This document shows, piece by piece, positions 1 to 8,518 of a stretch of DNA of 41,655 bases. The stretch's first letter is position 1. Each line of letters opens with the position of its first letter. The stretch lies in NCBI RefSeq assembly GCF_003326475.1, contig NZ_JPWA01000039.1, positions 1 to 41,655 on the forward strand, in the 5' to 3' direction. The notes beneath the pieces are model-generated. The model was not told the DNA's origin and did no database searches. It saw nothing but the letters and a program-made list of their open reading frames with translations. The stretch comes from Thalassospira xianhensis MCCC 1A02616. Its GTDB lineage: Bacteria; Pseudomonadota; Alphaproteobacteria; Rhodospirillales; Thalassospiraceae. The translations under genes were made by a program, and so were the position numbers.

Positions 1-233
<233 letters not shown>

Positions 234-422
234 TCGTATCTCATCTTAGCTAGAGTTGCTCACTATTTGGTTGCGTGACTAGCAAAAGGATGTTGGCAGG
301 TGGTGTGAGGAAAAATGCGTTTAGAGGTTTGTTCGAGTAAGAGAGCGTAGTTAATTGCATGCCCCTGCAACCACCTTTGTCAGAACTCTATGTTTTGCTA
401 GATATGAGACAGATTTAGATCA

Positions 423-458
423 AAACACCCCGTTCTGCTTTTGCTGAACGGGGTGTTT
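423..458. terminator. Perfect 13-bp hairpin, probable terminator
   Basis: Arms 423-435 and 446-458 (AAACACCCCGTTC and its exact complement) enclose a 10-base loop. A- and T-rich ends flank both sides, so it could act on either strand; the nearest upstream gene on the plus strand is the aldehyde dehydrogenase. Confidence 0.7.
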
Positions 459-590
459 GAATTTAAAGACAATTTGCCAGACAACTTTTGATCAGTTCAA
501 TTGGACCAATGTGGCGTTATCGGAACCATCATGATCCAATAGATTATTCGCATTGGTCAACGCTCAGTTCATACCATTTCATGAAATCTC

Positions 591-617
591 CACTGGACTG
601 ATCAAGCCAGTCCAGTG
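591..617 (-). terminator. 10-bp hairpin downstream of the FAH-family gene
   Basis: Arms 591-600 (CACTGGACTG) and 608-617 (CAGTCCAGTG) pair perfectly around a 7-base loop. It sits about 100 bases beyond the minus-strand stop at 716. No long T run follows on the minus strand, so it may be a processing or stability hairpin rather than a classical terminator. Confidence 0.45.
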
Positions 618-715
618 AATAAAAATTCACAAAGCTTAAGAATCCCCACTATCAGATCAAATGTCGATTGGCCTTGGTGTCTGCATCATTGTATGACGGA
701 AATCATCACCGCACC

Positions 716-1555
716 TTAATTGATAACCGTCTGGCGCTGTGTGCCGAGCCCTTCGACCGAGAGTTCGACGACATCGCCAGCATTCAGGAAGCGCTGCGGC
801 GTCAGGCCCATACCGACACCTTCTGGTGTGCCTGTTGCGATAATATCGCCTGGCATCAGACGCATGAAACCGGACATATAGGATATGATTTCGGCCACAG
901 GGAAAATCATGTCGGCGGTAGAGCTGTTTTGGACAGTCTCGCCGTTAACAGAAAGCTTCAAGGTCAGGTTTTGAGGGGCGCCTGCCTCGTCGGGTGTTAC
1001 CAGCCACGGACCAATCGGGCCGAAATTTGGTGCTGATTTTCCTTTTATCCATTGTCCGCCGCGCTCGATTTGATAGGCGCGTTCGCTGACATCGTTGATC
1101 GTGCAAAAACCGGCGACATAATCAAGCGCCTCGTCCTTGGTCACATAGCTGCATGGGCGGCCGATGATGATGCCGAGTTCAACTTCCCAGTCTGTTTTAA
1201 CCGAGCCGCGTGGCAAGATAATGGGATCGTTTGGTCCGCAGATGCACGATGTAGATTTTGAAAACAGTACCGGTTCTTTGGGTTCGGGGTTGTTGGTTTC
1301 GCGGGCATGACGTGCATAGTTCAACCCCACCGCATAAAAGTTGCGCGCGGCACCAACGCACGGACCGATCCGTGTGCCGGGATCAACAATCGGCAAATCA
1401 GACAGGTCGCGAGCAGCCAGGGCCGCCAGTTGTTCGCAATTCACGGTTTCCGGCGTAAAATCGGTAATCAAACGACTAAGGTCACGGATGTTTCCTTCCT
1501 GATCAAGGTATCCGGGCTTTTCGCCACCAATCGGTCCGTAGCGGAGAAACTTCAT
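716..1555 (-). CDS. Fumarylacetoacetate hydrolase (FAH) family enzyme
   Basis: A 279-residue cytoplasmic enzyme of the FAH superfamily, which includes ureidoglycolate lyase, 2,4-diketo-3-deoxy-L-fuconate hydrolase and acylpyruvases. Visible family marks: the GLNYARHARE segment (77-86), the metal ligands E124-x-E126 in WEVELGIIIG and D155 in INDVSERAYQ, a GKS triplet near 172-174, and TGTPEGVG (241-248). The family binds Mg/Mn and cleaves or hydrates C-C bonds of diketo acids. It is the last gene of the minus-strand operon, 40 bases after the GMC oxidoreductase; AAGGA about 9 bases before the ATG supports the start. The substrate is not readable; beside a TRAP uptake system, an oxidoreductase and a hydroxyacid dehydrogenase it probably cleaves a diketo-acid intermediate of the imported acid. 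Confidence 0.8.
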   Translation of the reverse strand: MKFLRYGPIGGEKPGYLDQEGNIRDLSRLITDFTPETVNCEQLAALAARDLSDLPIVDPGTRIGPCVGAARNFYAVGLNYARHARETNNPEPKEPVLFSKSTSCICGPNDPIILPRGSVKTDWEVELGIIIGRPCSYVTKDEALDYVAGFCTINDVSERAYQIERGGQWIKGKSAPNFGPIGPWLVTPDEAGAPQNLTLKLSVNGETVQNSSTADMIFPVAEIISYMSGFMRLMPGDIIATGTPEGVGMGLTPQRFLNAGDVVELSVEGLGTQRQTVIN

Positions 1556-1595
1556 AATCCAATCCTTTTCAAAGAATGTTCTGTCGAATGTGCTG

Positions 1596-3203
1596 TCAGG
1601 TTGAGCGCAAGATCATGTCAGCGGCTTTTTCCGCAATCATCACCACTGGCGTCGCGGTGTTTCCCGATACAATCCGCGGCATGATGGAAGCATCAATCAC
1701 TCGCAAACCTTCCACACCGCGTACCCGCAATTGCGGGTCAACCACCGCACTGTCATCAACGCCCATGCGGCAGGTTCCGACGGGATGGAAAATGGTTGTG
1801 CCGATGTCCCCGGCGGCACGGGCCAGACTGGCATCGTCTGTTTTGTCCACACCGGGCAGATTTTCTGACGGGGCATACTTTTTCAAAGCAGGCATGGTCA
1901 TTAAGTGCCGTGCCTGACGCAGTGCGCGCACAGCGACATTAACGTCACTGTCTGTGGTTAGATAGCGTGGTGAAATGTCGGGATGCGCGCACGGGCCCGC
2001 GTTCGATATGTGGGTGGAGCCCCGACTGTCCGGGCGCAGGTTGCAGACCGATACCGTCACAGCCGGATAGGGATGCAGCGGTTCTCCCAGCTTGTCGGTT
2101 GACAGCGGTTGAATGTGATATTCAAGGTCCGGCGTTGCTATCTCGGGACTGCTTTTGGTAAAAATTCCGAACTGACTGGGGGCCATGGACAAGGGGCCGG
2201 AGCGGTTCCACAAATAGCTTGCTGCCATGCCGATCTTTCCCGACCAGGAATTGGCGATCTGATTAAGCGTGCGGGCATTCTCAACGCGGAAAACCATCCT
2301 TAGCTGAAGATGATCCTGAAGGTTTTCCCCGACATCTTGCAAATCCCGATACACATCGATACCCGCATCTTTAAGGCGTTCGCCCTGACCAATACCCGAT
2401 GCTTCAAGCAGTAAGGGCGAATGGATTGCACCGGCGGCAAGAAGAATCTCTGCCTTGGTCGAGGCATGAAGAACTACGCCGCCATGCAAGATTTTCACAG
2501 CCTTTGCACGGCCATCCTCGAACGTGATTTTTTGAACATGGGCATGGGTTAACAGGCGCACATTGGGGCGTTTGAGAGCCGGTTCAAGAAAAGCCCGTGC
2601 GGCACTCCAGCGGCGACCGCCATTCTGGTTGACCTCGAAATAGCCGGCACCTTCGTTATTTCCACCGTTAAAGTCATCAGTGGGGGGGATTCCCATTTCC
2701 TGGGCTGCGCGTTGGAAATCATCGAGCAAATCCCATTTAAGACGCTGGCGCGCGACTTTCCATTCGCCGCCTTGCCCGTGGATCTGACCATCACCACCGG
2801 GGCGATCCTGAGAACGGATGAAATAGGGAAGCACGTCATCCCAGCCCCAGCCGCTATTACCCATCTGCGCCCAGCCGTCATAGTCTGCAGCCTGACCGCG
2901 CATGTAAATCATGCCGTTGATCGAGCTGCATCCCCCCAGAACCTTGCCGCGCGGATAGGCCAGTTGGCGACCGTTCAAGCCTGCTTCGCTGGTGGTTTTC
3001 ATCATCCAGTCGGTGCGCGGATTGCCCATGCAGTATAGATAGCCAACCGGAATATGGATCCATGGATAGGTGTCTTTGCCGCCCGCCTCGATGAGAAGAA
3101 CACGGTTGGCGGGATTATCGCTGAGTCGGTTTGCAAGCACACATCCGGCCGTCCCGGCGCCAATGATGATATAGTCGTACTCGCCGTCTAAATTGCGTGT
3201 CAT
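1596..3203 (-). CDS. GMC-family FAD-dependent alcohol/choline dehydrogenase-like oxidoreductase
   Basis: A 535-residue flavoprotein of the glucose-methanol-choline family, the usual length for bacterial members. In order: N-terminal FAD dinucleotide fold with GAGTAG (15-20) followed by an E at the end of strand 2 (IEAGG), GMC signature 1 (KVLGGCSSINGMIYMRG, 87-103), signature 2 (GAIHSPLLLEASGIG, 258-272), and a C-terminal block with FHPVGTCRMG (catalytic-type His473) and SGNTATP (Asn515). There is no signal peptide, so it acts in the cytoplasm, oxidising an alcohol to an aldehyde or ketone. I placed the start at the ATG whose protein begins MTRNLDGEYDY, because an upstream TTG would add a non-homologous tail running into dctM. 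It follows dctM by 22 bases. Substrate unknown. Confidence 0.85.
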   Translation of the reverse strand: MTRNLDGEYDYIIIGAGTAGCVLANRLSDNPANRVLLIEAGGKDTYPWIHIPVGYLYCMGNPRTDWMMKTTSEAGLNGRQLAYPRGKVLGGCSSINGMIYMRGQAADYDGWAQMGNSGWGWDDVLPYFIRSQDRPGGDGQIHGQGGEWKVARQRLKWDLLDDFQRAAQEMGIPPTDDFNGGNNEGAGYFEVNQNGGRRWSAARAFLEPALKRPNVRLLTHAHVQKITFEDGRAKAVKILHGGVVLHASTKAEILLAAGAIHSPLLLEASGIGQGERLKDAGIDVYRDLQDVGENLQDHLQLRMVFRVENARTLNQIANSWSGKIGMAASYLWNRSGPLSMAPSQFGIFTKSSPEIATPDLEYHIQPLSTDKLGEPLHPYPAVTVSVCNLRPDSRGSTHISNAGPCAHPDISPRYLTTDSDVNVAVRALRQARHLMTMPALKKYAPSENLPGVDKTDDASLARAAGDIGTTIFHPVGTCRMGVDDSAVVDPQLRVRGVEGLRVIDASIMPRIVSGNTATPVVMIAEKAADMILRST

Positions 3204-3225
3204 GTCGGTACCTGGAAATATTGTG

Positions 3226-4560
3226 CTAGTAAATTGCGATTGCCGGGAAGAGGACCAGCAGACCAACGGCCAGAACCTGCAGGCAAATGAATGGCACAAG
3301 TGATCTGAATATCTCGCCAAGGGTGATGTCGGGCGGGGTCACGCTTTTTAGGTAAAACGCGGCGGGCCCGAAAGGCGGCGTCAGGAAAGAGACCTGCATA
3401 TTCATGGCAAACAGCACACCAAACCAGACCGGGTCGTAACCAAGATGAAGAATGATCGGCACGAAAATGGGCATCGTCAAAAGTGCGATACCAACCCAGT
3501 CCAGAAACATTCCGAGAATGAACAGAATCAGCATCATGAACAGGATAATCACCATCGGCTCCTCCGAAATGCCGGTGATCATCTGTGATATGAAGCGGAT
3601 GCCGCCCATCAGGTTATAAACACCGACCAGTGCGCTTGCGCCGATGCCGATCCACATGATCATACCGACTGTTGCCAATGTATGCAGGGCCGCATCAAGC
3701 AACATGCCAAAGGAGAATTCCCGGCGCAAAATCGTAGACAGGATGACACCAGCAACGCCGATGGCAGAAGCCTCTGTGACCGAAGCGATGCCGCCATAAA
3801 TTGATCCTAGTACGGAAAACACGACCAAAAACGGCAGAACAAGACCACGAAGCAGCGGCAAGTTATCGCGGAGTGAGACACGTTCGACAGGTGTCGGCGG
3901 GGCGGCGTTCGGATCAAGATAGGAGCGCAGCAGAATGTAGGCGATATAGAGCCCGGCCAGCATGAAGCCCGGCAGGAAAGCCGCGGTAAAAAGATCCCCG
4001 ACCGAGACATTCGCGGTCAAACCGTAAATGATCAAGACGATCGAAGGAGGCACCATTGTGCCAAGTGATCCGCCAGCGCACACAACACCGATGGCCAAGC
4101 GCCGGTTATAGCCAAGGCGCAGCATCTGAGGCAGGGCGACAAGACCAAGCAACACGATTTCACCACCGATAATACCGCTCATTGCGGCAAGGATGACGGC
4201 GACGAAAATCGTTTGTACGGCGACCCCGCCGCGCAGGCGGCCACCCATAAGCTTCATTGCATCAAACAGGTCGCGGGCAATACCAGACCGGTCAAGTATG
4301 GCTGCCATCATTACGAACATCGGTACCGAGACAAACACAAAGGATGACACGAAACTGTATACGCGACTGGTGATCAAAGGCACCGAGCTTGGCCCAAACC
4401 AGCCCACCGCAAAGACAAGGGCAACAAGCAGGGTCACCATTGCAAGCGGAGCGCCGGTCAAAAGCAGCGCAACCAGAAGGGCGAACATCAGCAATGTTCC
4501 CCAGCCGATCCCCAGCGCCTTGAGGTTCAATCCAAGATCAAGAAGGTCAAACATCGTCAT
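3226..4560 (-). CDS. dctM: TRAP transporter large permease subunit (DctM family)
   Basis: A 444-residue integral membrane protein with about a dozen hydrophobic segments spread along its length and the usual DctM features: the LLTGAPLAM opening, PMFVMMAAILDRSGIARDLF, the GGEIVLLGLVALPQMLRLGY loop, GTMVPPSIVLIIYG, and near the C-terminus FLTPPFGPAAFYLKS. DctM carries the Na+-driven transport path of TRAP systems and works with DctQ and the DctP binding protein. The chosen ATG (protein MTMFDLLDLG) has an AAGGG just upstream and overlaps the end of dctQ by 14 bases, which suggests translational coupling; a longer in-frame version would start inside dctQ with a serine-rich tail unlike the family. 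Confidence 0.92.
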   Translation of the reverse strand: MTMFDLLDLGLNLKALGIGWGTLLMFALLVALLLTGAPLAMVTLLVALVFAVGWFGPSSVPLITSRVYSFVSSFVFVSVPMFVMMAAILDRSGIARDLFDAMKLMGGRLRGGVAVQTIFVAVILAAMSGIIGGEIVLLGLVALPQMLRLGYNRRLAIGVVCAGGSLGTMVPPSIVLIIYGLTANVSVGDLFTAAFLPGFMLAGLYIAYILLRSYLDPNAAPPTPVERVSLRDNLPLLRGLVLPFLVVFSVLGSIYGGIASVTEASAIGVAGVILSTILRREFSFGMLLDAALHTLATVGMIMWIGIGASALVGVYNLMGGIRFISQMITGISEEPMVIILFMMLILFILGMFLDWVGIALLTMPIFVPIILHLGYDPVWFGVLFAMNMQVSFLTPPFGPAAFYLKSVTPPDITLGEIFRSLVPFICLQVLAVGLLVLFPAIAIY

Positions 4561-5146
4561 GCCCTTGCGGCGCTTTGCTGCCACGTGCGTAATTGAAAGT
4601 GAGGATGAGGAACTGGACACTCATGACAACGAGCACGCAGAACATGAATATTTTCAAGACTGCGGGCGCGGGTGAGTTCCAGGCACTGCCGGTGGTTTCG
4701 AGAAAGAAACTGCCATCGGGGCGAAACATTGCCTTTTTCACCATCAGCCACGAGGCCCATGCGAAAAACAGACTGACACCGAGGCAAGCAATTGAAATGA
4801 CCACATCAAGCGCGCAGCGTGAAGATGATCTGACGACATCATAGATCAGGACAACGCGGATATGGGTGTTGCGTGCAACACAGTACAGGCCACCAAAGAT
4901 AAAGGTGACGGCACTTAAAAATATCGATGTCTCGTGCGCCCACACGGTCGGACGGTTGAAAACGTAGCGCAGGAAAACCTCCATCACGAGGATTGCCATG
5001 GCTGCGATGATACAAATCGCAAAGGGACGTGCGGCAAGGGTGATGGCGCGTCCAAGCCAACCGGCTTGTGGCAGATATTCCAATTGGGGTGTGACGGATT
5101 GGGGGGTATCGGGCACGGCAGGGGTATGATCGGGGGGCACTGACAT
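4547..5146 (-). CDS. dctQ: TRAP transporter small permease subunit (DctQ family)
   Basis: A 199-residue membrane protein with four predicted helices (about 40-62, 78-97, 112-132, 157-183), the DctQ topology. The stretch FLRYVFNRPTVWAHETSIFL is typical of the family. DctQ forms the membrane complex with DctM. The first 30 residues are a hydrophilic, proline-rich extension. It overlaps dctM by 14 bases and is separated from dctP by 75 bases that contain a strong hairpin. The Shine-Dalgarno sequence before the ATG is weak. Confidence 0.88.
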   Translation of the reverse strand: MSVPPDHTPAVPDTPQSVTPQLEYLPQAGWLGRAITLAARPFAICIIAAMAILVMEVFLRYVFNRPTVWAHETSIFLSAVTFIFGGLYCVARNTHIRVVLIYDVVRSSSRCALDVVISIACLGVSLFFAWASWLMVKKAMFRPDGSFFLETTGSAWNSPAPAVLKIFMFCVLVVMSVQFLILTFNYARGSKAPQGHDDV

Positions 5147-5188
5147 GGCGGACCAATCGTTTCAAGCGGAGTGATGATCGGGAAAGAT

Positions 5189-5211
5189 CCGGGCGCATTA
5201 ACTGCGCCCGG
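5189..5211 (-). promoter_or_regulatory. Intercistronic hairpin between dctP and dctQM
   Basis: Arms 5189-5197 (CCGGGCGCA) and 5203-5211 (TGCGCCCGG) are perfectly complementary around a TTAAC loop. On the minus strand the stem begins 11 bases after the dctP stop and has no following T run. Such hairpins after binding-protein genes usually protect the upstream mRNA from 3' decay or attenuate read-through, giving more binding protein than permease; that role here is inference. Confidence 0.6.
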
Positions 5212-5221
5212 AGGCATCCAG

Positions 5222-6238
5222 TCAGTTCAACAGACCTTGGGATTTCAGATATTCGGTCAGCAAGTCATAGACCTTTTGTGCATTTTCAGAGCTTGCTGCG
5301 ACTTTTGACCACTGGCCCATGGCGATGGCGCGGAATTTTGCGCGTTCTTCTGCTGGCCAGTTGTGCACGGTGATCGAAGGATCTGCTTTCGCTTCTGCCA
5401 CTGCTTTCAGGTCATTGATTGAAAGTCTGGCAACTGCATCCTGGGCAAAGTCGCGTACAGAAACAGTCATGATTTCCTGCAGGTCTTCGGGCATCGAGTT
5501 CCATTTATCAAGGTTCATGGCAACCTCGACCAGAGGCATGGAATGGAAGCCCGGATAGACAGGATGAACCGCGACCTTATGAAGGCCCTGCTGGTGGTTG
5601 GTCGAAAATACCGTGGAATCCGCAGCATCAATCACGCCTTTATCGAGCGATGTGTAAACTTCAGAATAAGGCAGGTTTACCGGTACTGCGCCCGCCGCAG
5701 CAAAGACTTCCTGAATGAGGCCTTCCGGCGCGCGGACTTTCAGACCTTTAAGATCGGCAACGCCGTCAAGCGGGCGATCAGAAACAAAGCCTTCAAGGCC
5801 GGTTGTTGTCGCGCCGACAAAACGCAGGCCATAGGGCCCTTCAAGCTCGTTCATCAATTCGTACCCGCCACCGTAATTGATGAAGCGGAACATTTCATCG
5901 GGTGATGCCCATGCACCAATCGGGTTGGCGATCAGACCGAATGCCGGGTCCTTGCCGGAAAAATAGCTTACATCGGTAATGTGACCATCCAGAATACCGG
6001 AACCGACAGCTTCCTGAGTTTCGTTGTATTCCACGACCGAACCAACTGGCAGAAGTTCGATGGCAATGCGCCCGCCCGACATTTTATGAACGCGTTCGGT
6101 CCATTCTTTTTGAATGGCGAAGTTGGGGTTTCCGGCCGGATCAACCGACTGGAACGTAAGATCAAATTCCTGTGCAGTGGCGGTTGTGCCACTCAGCATC
6201 AAGACAGCAACAGCGACTTTTAGATATGTGCGTTTCAT
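5222..6238 (-). CDS. dctP: TRAP transporter substrate-binding protein (DctP family)
   Basis: A 338-residue periplasmic binding protein. A signal peptide (residues 1-22, cleavage near TATAQ-E) is followed by the DctP fold: FAIQKEWTERVHKMSGGRI, the PLDGVADLKGLKVRAPEG block whose conserved Arg (R169) normally binds the ligand carboxylate, and the VDGGVIDAADS-like segment. It captures an organic acid for DctQM. The start was set at the ATG of MKRTYLK because a strong GGGAGG lies 8-10 bases upstream; a longer in-frame start would precede it with a charged, non-signal tail. It stands between the hydroxyacid dehydrogenase gene and the permease genes. The carboxylate-binding Arg and the enzymes around it point to a hydroxy- or keto-acid ligand, but the exact compound cannot be read. 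Confidence 0.92.
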   Translation of the reverse strand: MKRTYLKVAVAVLMLSGTTATAQEFDLTFQSVDPAGNPNFAIQKEWTERVHKMSGGRIAIELLPVGSVVEYNETQEAVGSGILDGHITDVSYFSGKDPAFGLIANPIGAWASPDEMFRFINYGGGYELMNELEGPYGLRFVGATTTGLEGFVSDRPLDGVADLKGLKVRAPEGLIQEVFAAAGAVPVNLPYSEVYTSLDKGVIDAADSTVFSTNHQQGLHKVAVHPVYPGFHSMPLVEVAMNLDKWNSMPEDLQEIMTVSVRDFAQDAVARLSINDLKAVAEAKADPSITVHNWPAEERAKFRAIAMGQWSKVAASSENAQKVYDLLTEYLKSQGLLN

Positions 6239-6324
6239 TATGTTTTCCTCCCTATTTGCAGCATGTTTTGGTGATCCCATGCCTTTGGACCATGTCGTAA
6301 GCCAGATACAGGCCTGCCTCGACG

Positions 6325-7362
6325 TCAGGCAGCGCCACTTAAACGTCTTTGCGCCGGTGCGTTAACAAGATTACGCAGCGATCCGTCGCACAGATATTGC
6401 ATCGCGGTTTCGACCGAAAGGCGGCGGGCATCGGCCACGCTTTCCGGGCTCGACCATGCAGCATGAGGGGTTAAAAACAGACGTTCACCGACAATCGGAT
6501 CCTTGCCATTGGCGTAGGCCAAGGCAATGGCGTCTTCGGGTGCAGGCGGTTCTGCGGGCAGGACGTCAATCCCAGCACCGGCAATCGTGCCGTTACGCAA
6601 GGCATCGAGCAAAGCATCAATGTCGATAATCGCGCCGCGTGCGGTGTTAATCAGAAGCGCATGGGGCTGCATCATCGCCAGTCGTTCTGCGTTGATCATT
6701 TTGTGACTTTCGGTCGTGAGCGGACAATGCAAACTGACCACATCACTTTGGGAAAGAAGTTCTTCAAGCCGGTCACAGCGGTCGACACCGACGGCAATTT
6801 CCGTGCCTCGGGACACGAGCGGATCGTAGGCCAGAACACGCATGCCAAATGCCTTTGCTCGCAAGGCGGCGGCAATGCCAATGCGGCCTAGCCCGACAAC
6901 CCCGAATGTTTTCCCGCGAAGGCGGGCTAACAGCGGGGCGCGGGCATGGTCAAAACCGGCGCGTGGGGAGTCCATCAGGTTCCGGTGATAGGAATTGATG
7001 CCGCGACGCATGGTCAGCATCAAGGCGATGGCATGGTCGGCGACCTCGCTTGTGCCGTAATCCGGTGTGTTGCAGACAGGAATGCCCGCCTCGGCAGCGG
7101 CATCAAGATCAATGTGATCAAACCCCACACCGGCACGGACGATGATGCGGCAACGATCAAGCTTTGCGATCACCGCACGGGTGACCGGCATTTCATGCCA
7201 CACCACCATCGCATCACACTTGCCTAGCACATCGGCCGGAATGTTTTCAGGCGAACGTTCCCGGTAAATATCCCAGTCGACCTGGTCGCCGGATGTGCGA
7301 CGCTCGATCTGCGCATCGTCCGGATATTGGGCATCGGGTGTGAGTAGGCGAAAGCGAGACAT
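6325..7362 (-). CDS. D-isomer-specific 2-hydroxyacid dehydrogenase (C-terminal-binding-protein-like)
   Basis: A 345-residue NAD(P)-dependent dehydrogenase of the D-2-hydroxyacid/phosphoglycerate dehydrogenase superfamily. Visible: RAGVGFDHIDL (77-86), the cofactor loop GLGRIG (157-162), the catalytic triad R242 in NTARGAIID, E271 in IDVLPAEPP and H300 in LTPHAAW. It interconverts a 2-keto acid and a D-2-hydroxy acid in the cytoplasm. The start is the ATG with AGAGG about 7 bases upstream; a further upstream in-frame ATG lies within the operator palindrome and would add 16 residues without a ribosome-binding site. It is the first gene of the six-gene minus-strand operon and faces the GntR gene, so the operon is probably controlled by that regulator. 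Confidence 0.87.
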   Translation of the reverse strand: MSRFRLLTPDAQYPDDAQIERRTSGDQVDWDIYRERSPENIPADVLGKCDAMVVWHEMPVTRAVIAKLDRCRIIVRAGVGFDHIDLDAAAEAGIPVCNTPDYGTSEVADHAIALMLTMRRGINSYHRNLMDSPRAGFDHARAPLLARLRGKTFGVVGLGRIGIAAALRAKAFGMRVLAYDPLVSRGTEIAVGVDRCDRLEELLSQSDVVSLHCPLTTESHKMINAERLAMMQPHALLINTARGAIIDIDALLDALRNGTIAGAGIDVLPAEPPAPEDAIALAYANGKDPIVGERLFLTPHAAWSSPESVADARRLSVETAMQYLCDGSLRNLVNAPAQRRLSGAA

Positions 7363-7408
7363 ATGGACCTCTTTGGGGTTCGTCGACATCGGATATCGTT
7401 GATTTGTC

Positions 7409-7426
7409 ATTCTAGAATTCTAGAAT
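7409..7426. promoter_or_regulatory. 18-bp perfect palindrome, probable GntR operator
   Basis: ATTCTAGAATTCTAGAAT reads identically on both strands and is two overlapping TTCTAGAA units. It lies in the 116-base divergent region, about 47 bases before the dehydrogenase ATG and 53 before the GntR ATG. GntR/FCD regulators bind such short A/T-edged palindromes; the position suits control of both directions. Binding is inferred. Confidence 0.65.
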
Positions 7427-7478
7427 TTTAATTCCTTGTCAATATTGTTTTTTTGGTGTTTGATGGGCGCACAAAATC

Positions 7479-8234
7479 ATGGGATTGATGGCAAATGGTG
7501 CCATCACGGAACTGATCAGAATTTCGAAGGAGACTGCTGTGTCGCTCACTCAAGAAGCTTGTGAACGACTTCGCGATGCGATCGTGTCGGGCAAATTTGA
7601 ATTTGGCGAACGACTGTCCGAGGAGCAGATTGCCCGTGCGCTTGGCATGAGCAAAGCGCCGGTACGTGCGGCATTCACCGACCTGCGCGATATGGGATTA
7701 GTCAGCATTGTACCCCAGGCCGGGACATATGTGTTCACGCCAACACCACAGGAAGTCAAAGAAATGAGCCACTTCCGTGCGATGCTGGAACGCGAGGCGC
7801 TTGGCAGTGCGCTGGCGCGCGACCCCGAAGGCCTTGTGCAGGGGCTTTCGGCGGCTATCGTGCAAATGAAGCACGCCATTGATGTTGATGAATTCACGCT
7901 TTATAGCCGCGCGGATAGTGCCTATCACCGGGTGATTCTACAACATGCAGGCAATCGTTATCTGGAAAAGGCCTATGACCTGACCGCCACCGCGCTCGAA
8001 GCCCTGCGTGCCCATTTGCAATCGGGCGAAGGGGATTTCTGGCAACGGTCCTTTGCCGAGCATACGCAAATGCGCGACATGATGGCAAACCGCCAGTTTG
8101 ATGATGCCCAGGCGTTGCTGGAAGAACATATTCTGGTGATCAACCGGTCGATATCGCTGCCATCTGCAAACATTAATCAGCGCACCAAAAGCCGCCGTCG
8201 CACTGATGAAGAGTATGCAATATTGCTTTCGTAA
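7479..8234 (+). CDS. GntR family transcriptional regulator, FCD subfamily
   Basis: A 251-residue DNA-binding regulator. The winged helix-turn-helix (about residues 24-90) contains LRDAIVSGKFEFGERLSEEQIARALGMSKAPVRAAFTDLRDMGLV, and a helical FCD effector domain follows (about 95-225) with the MLEREALGSALA helix and the H-bearing helices (AYHRVI, FAEHTQMRDMM) that usually form the metal/carboxylate-binding pocket. FCD regulators typically respond to organic acids or sugar acids. It is divergent from the TRAP/dehydrogenase operon and most likely its repressor, with the imported acid or a metabolite as inducer. The first ATG is used; a second ATG three codons on is possible because no clear Shine-Dalgarno sequence marks either. 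Confidence 0.9.
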   Translation: MGLMANGAITELIRISKETAVSLTQEACERLRDAIVSGKFEFGERLSEEQIARALGMSKAPVRAAFTDLRDMGLVSIVPQAGTYVFTPTPQEVKEMSHFRAMLEREALGSALARDPEGLVQGLSAAIVQMKHAIDVDEFTLYSRADSAYHRVILQHAGNRYLEKAYDLTATALEALRAHLQSGEGDFWQRSFAEHTQMRDMMANRQFDDAQALLEEHILVINRSISLPSANINQRTKSRRRTDEEYAILLS

Positions 8235-8468
8235 TCACTTTTATCATGTTCTTGGGTGATGAAAGCGATCCACTCCGATGTTTACAGGCATTGGTCGAAT
8301 ACATCTCATCCGGCTGAAAATTTGTTTCTCGTTGCACAAACAGTTTCTCGATCCGTGAAACGGATGGTGAAACACAGGACTTTCCCTTGATTTCGAACAA
8401 TTCGCACCCGGTTTGTCGTTGATGCCGGGTGGTTGGATGTTTGACAGCATGAAAAATTCAAAGTAAAT

Positions 8469-8487
8469 GCAAACAATTCGCAGTTGC
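8469..8487 (+). promoter_or_regulatory. Fur-box-like 19-bp element before the ECF sigma gene
   Basis: GCAAACAATTCGCAGTTGC has GCAA/TTGC ends and the 19-base length of Fur boxes, and lies 32 bases before the sigma-factor ATG. Its right part (AATTCGCAnTTGC) recurs at 10363-10375 before the receptor gene, and AACAATTCGCA also occurs at 8396-8406. The rest of the 8235-8518 gap shows only small inverted repeats (8351-8365; 8406-8430) and no gene. Iron control is inferred from the motif and from the function of the genes. Confidence 0.5.
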
Positions 8488-8518
8488 TTTGCTGCGGAAT
8501 GTGATCTGCTGGGGGCCC

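Larger units (their letters stand above)
234..715. other. Intergenic region between convergent genes
   Basis: This 482-base stretch lies between the aldehyde dehydrogenase stop and the stop of the FAH-family gene on the other strand. I see no convincing gene in it: open frames are short and lack ribosome-binding sites. It is AT-richer than its surroundings and contains two hairpins (423-458 and 591-617) that fit termination from the two sides. Confidence 0.6.

Noticed and set aside
3204..3320. N-terminal extension of the GMC oxidoreductase from a TTG codon
   Set aside because: It would overlap dctM, is not homologous and lacks a ribosome-binding site, while the ATG at 3203 directly precedes the FAD-binding fold.
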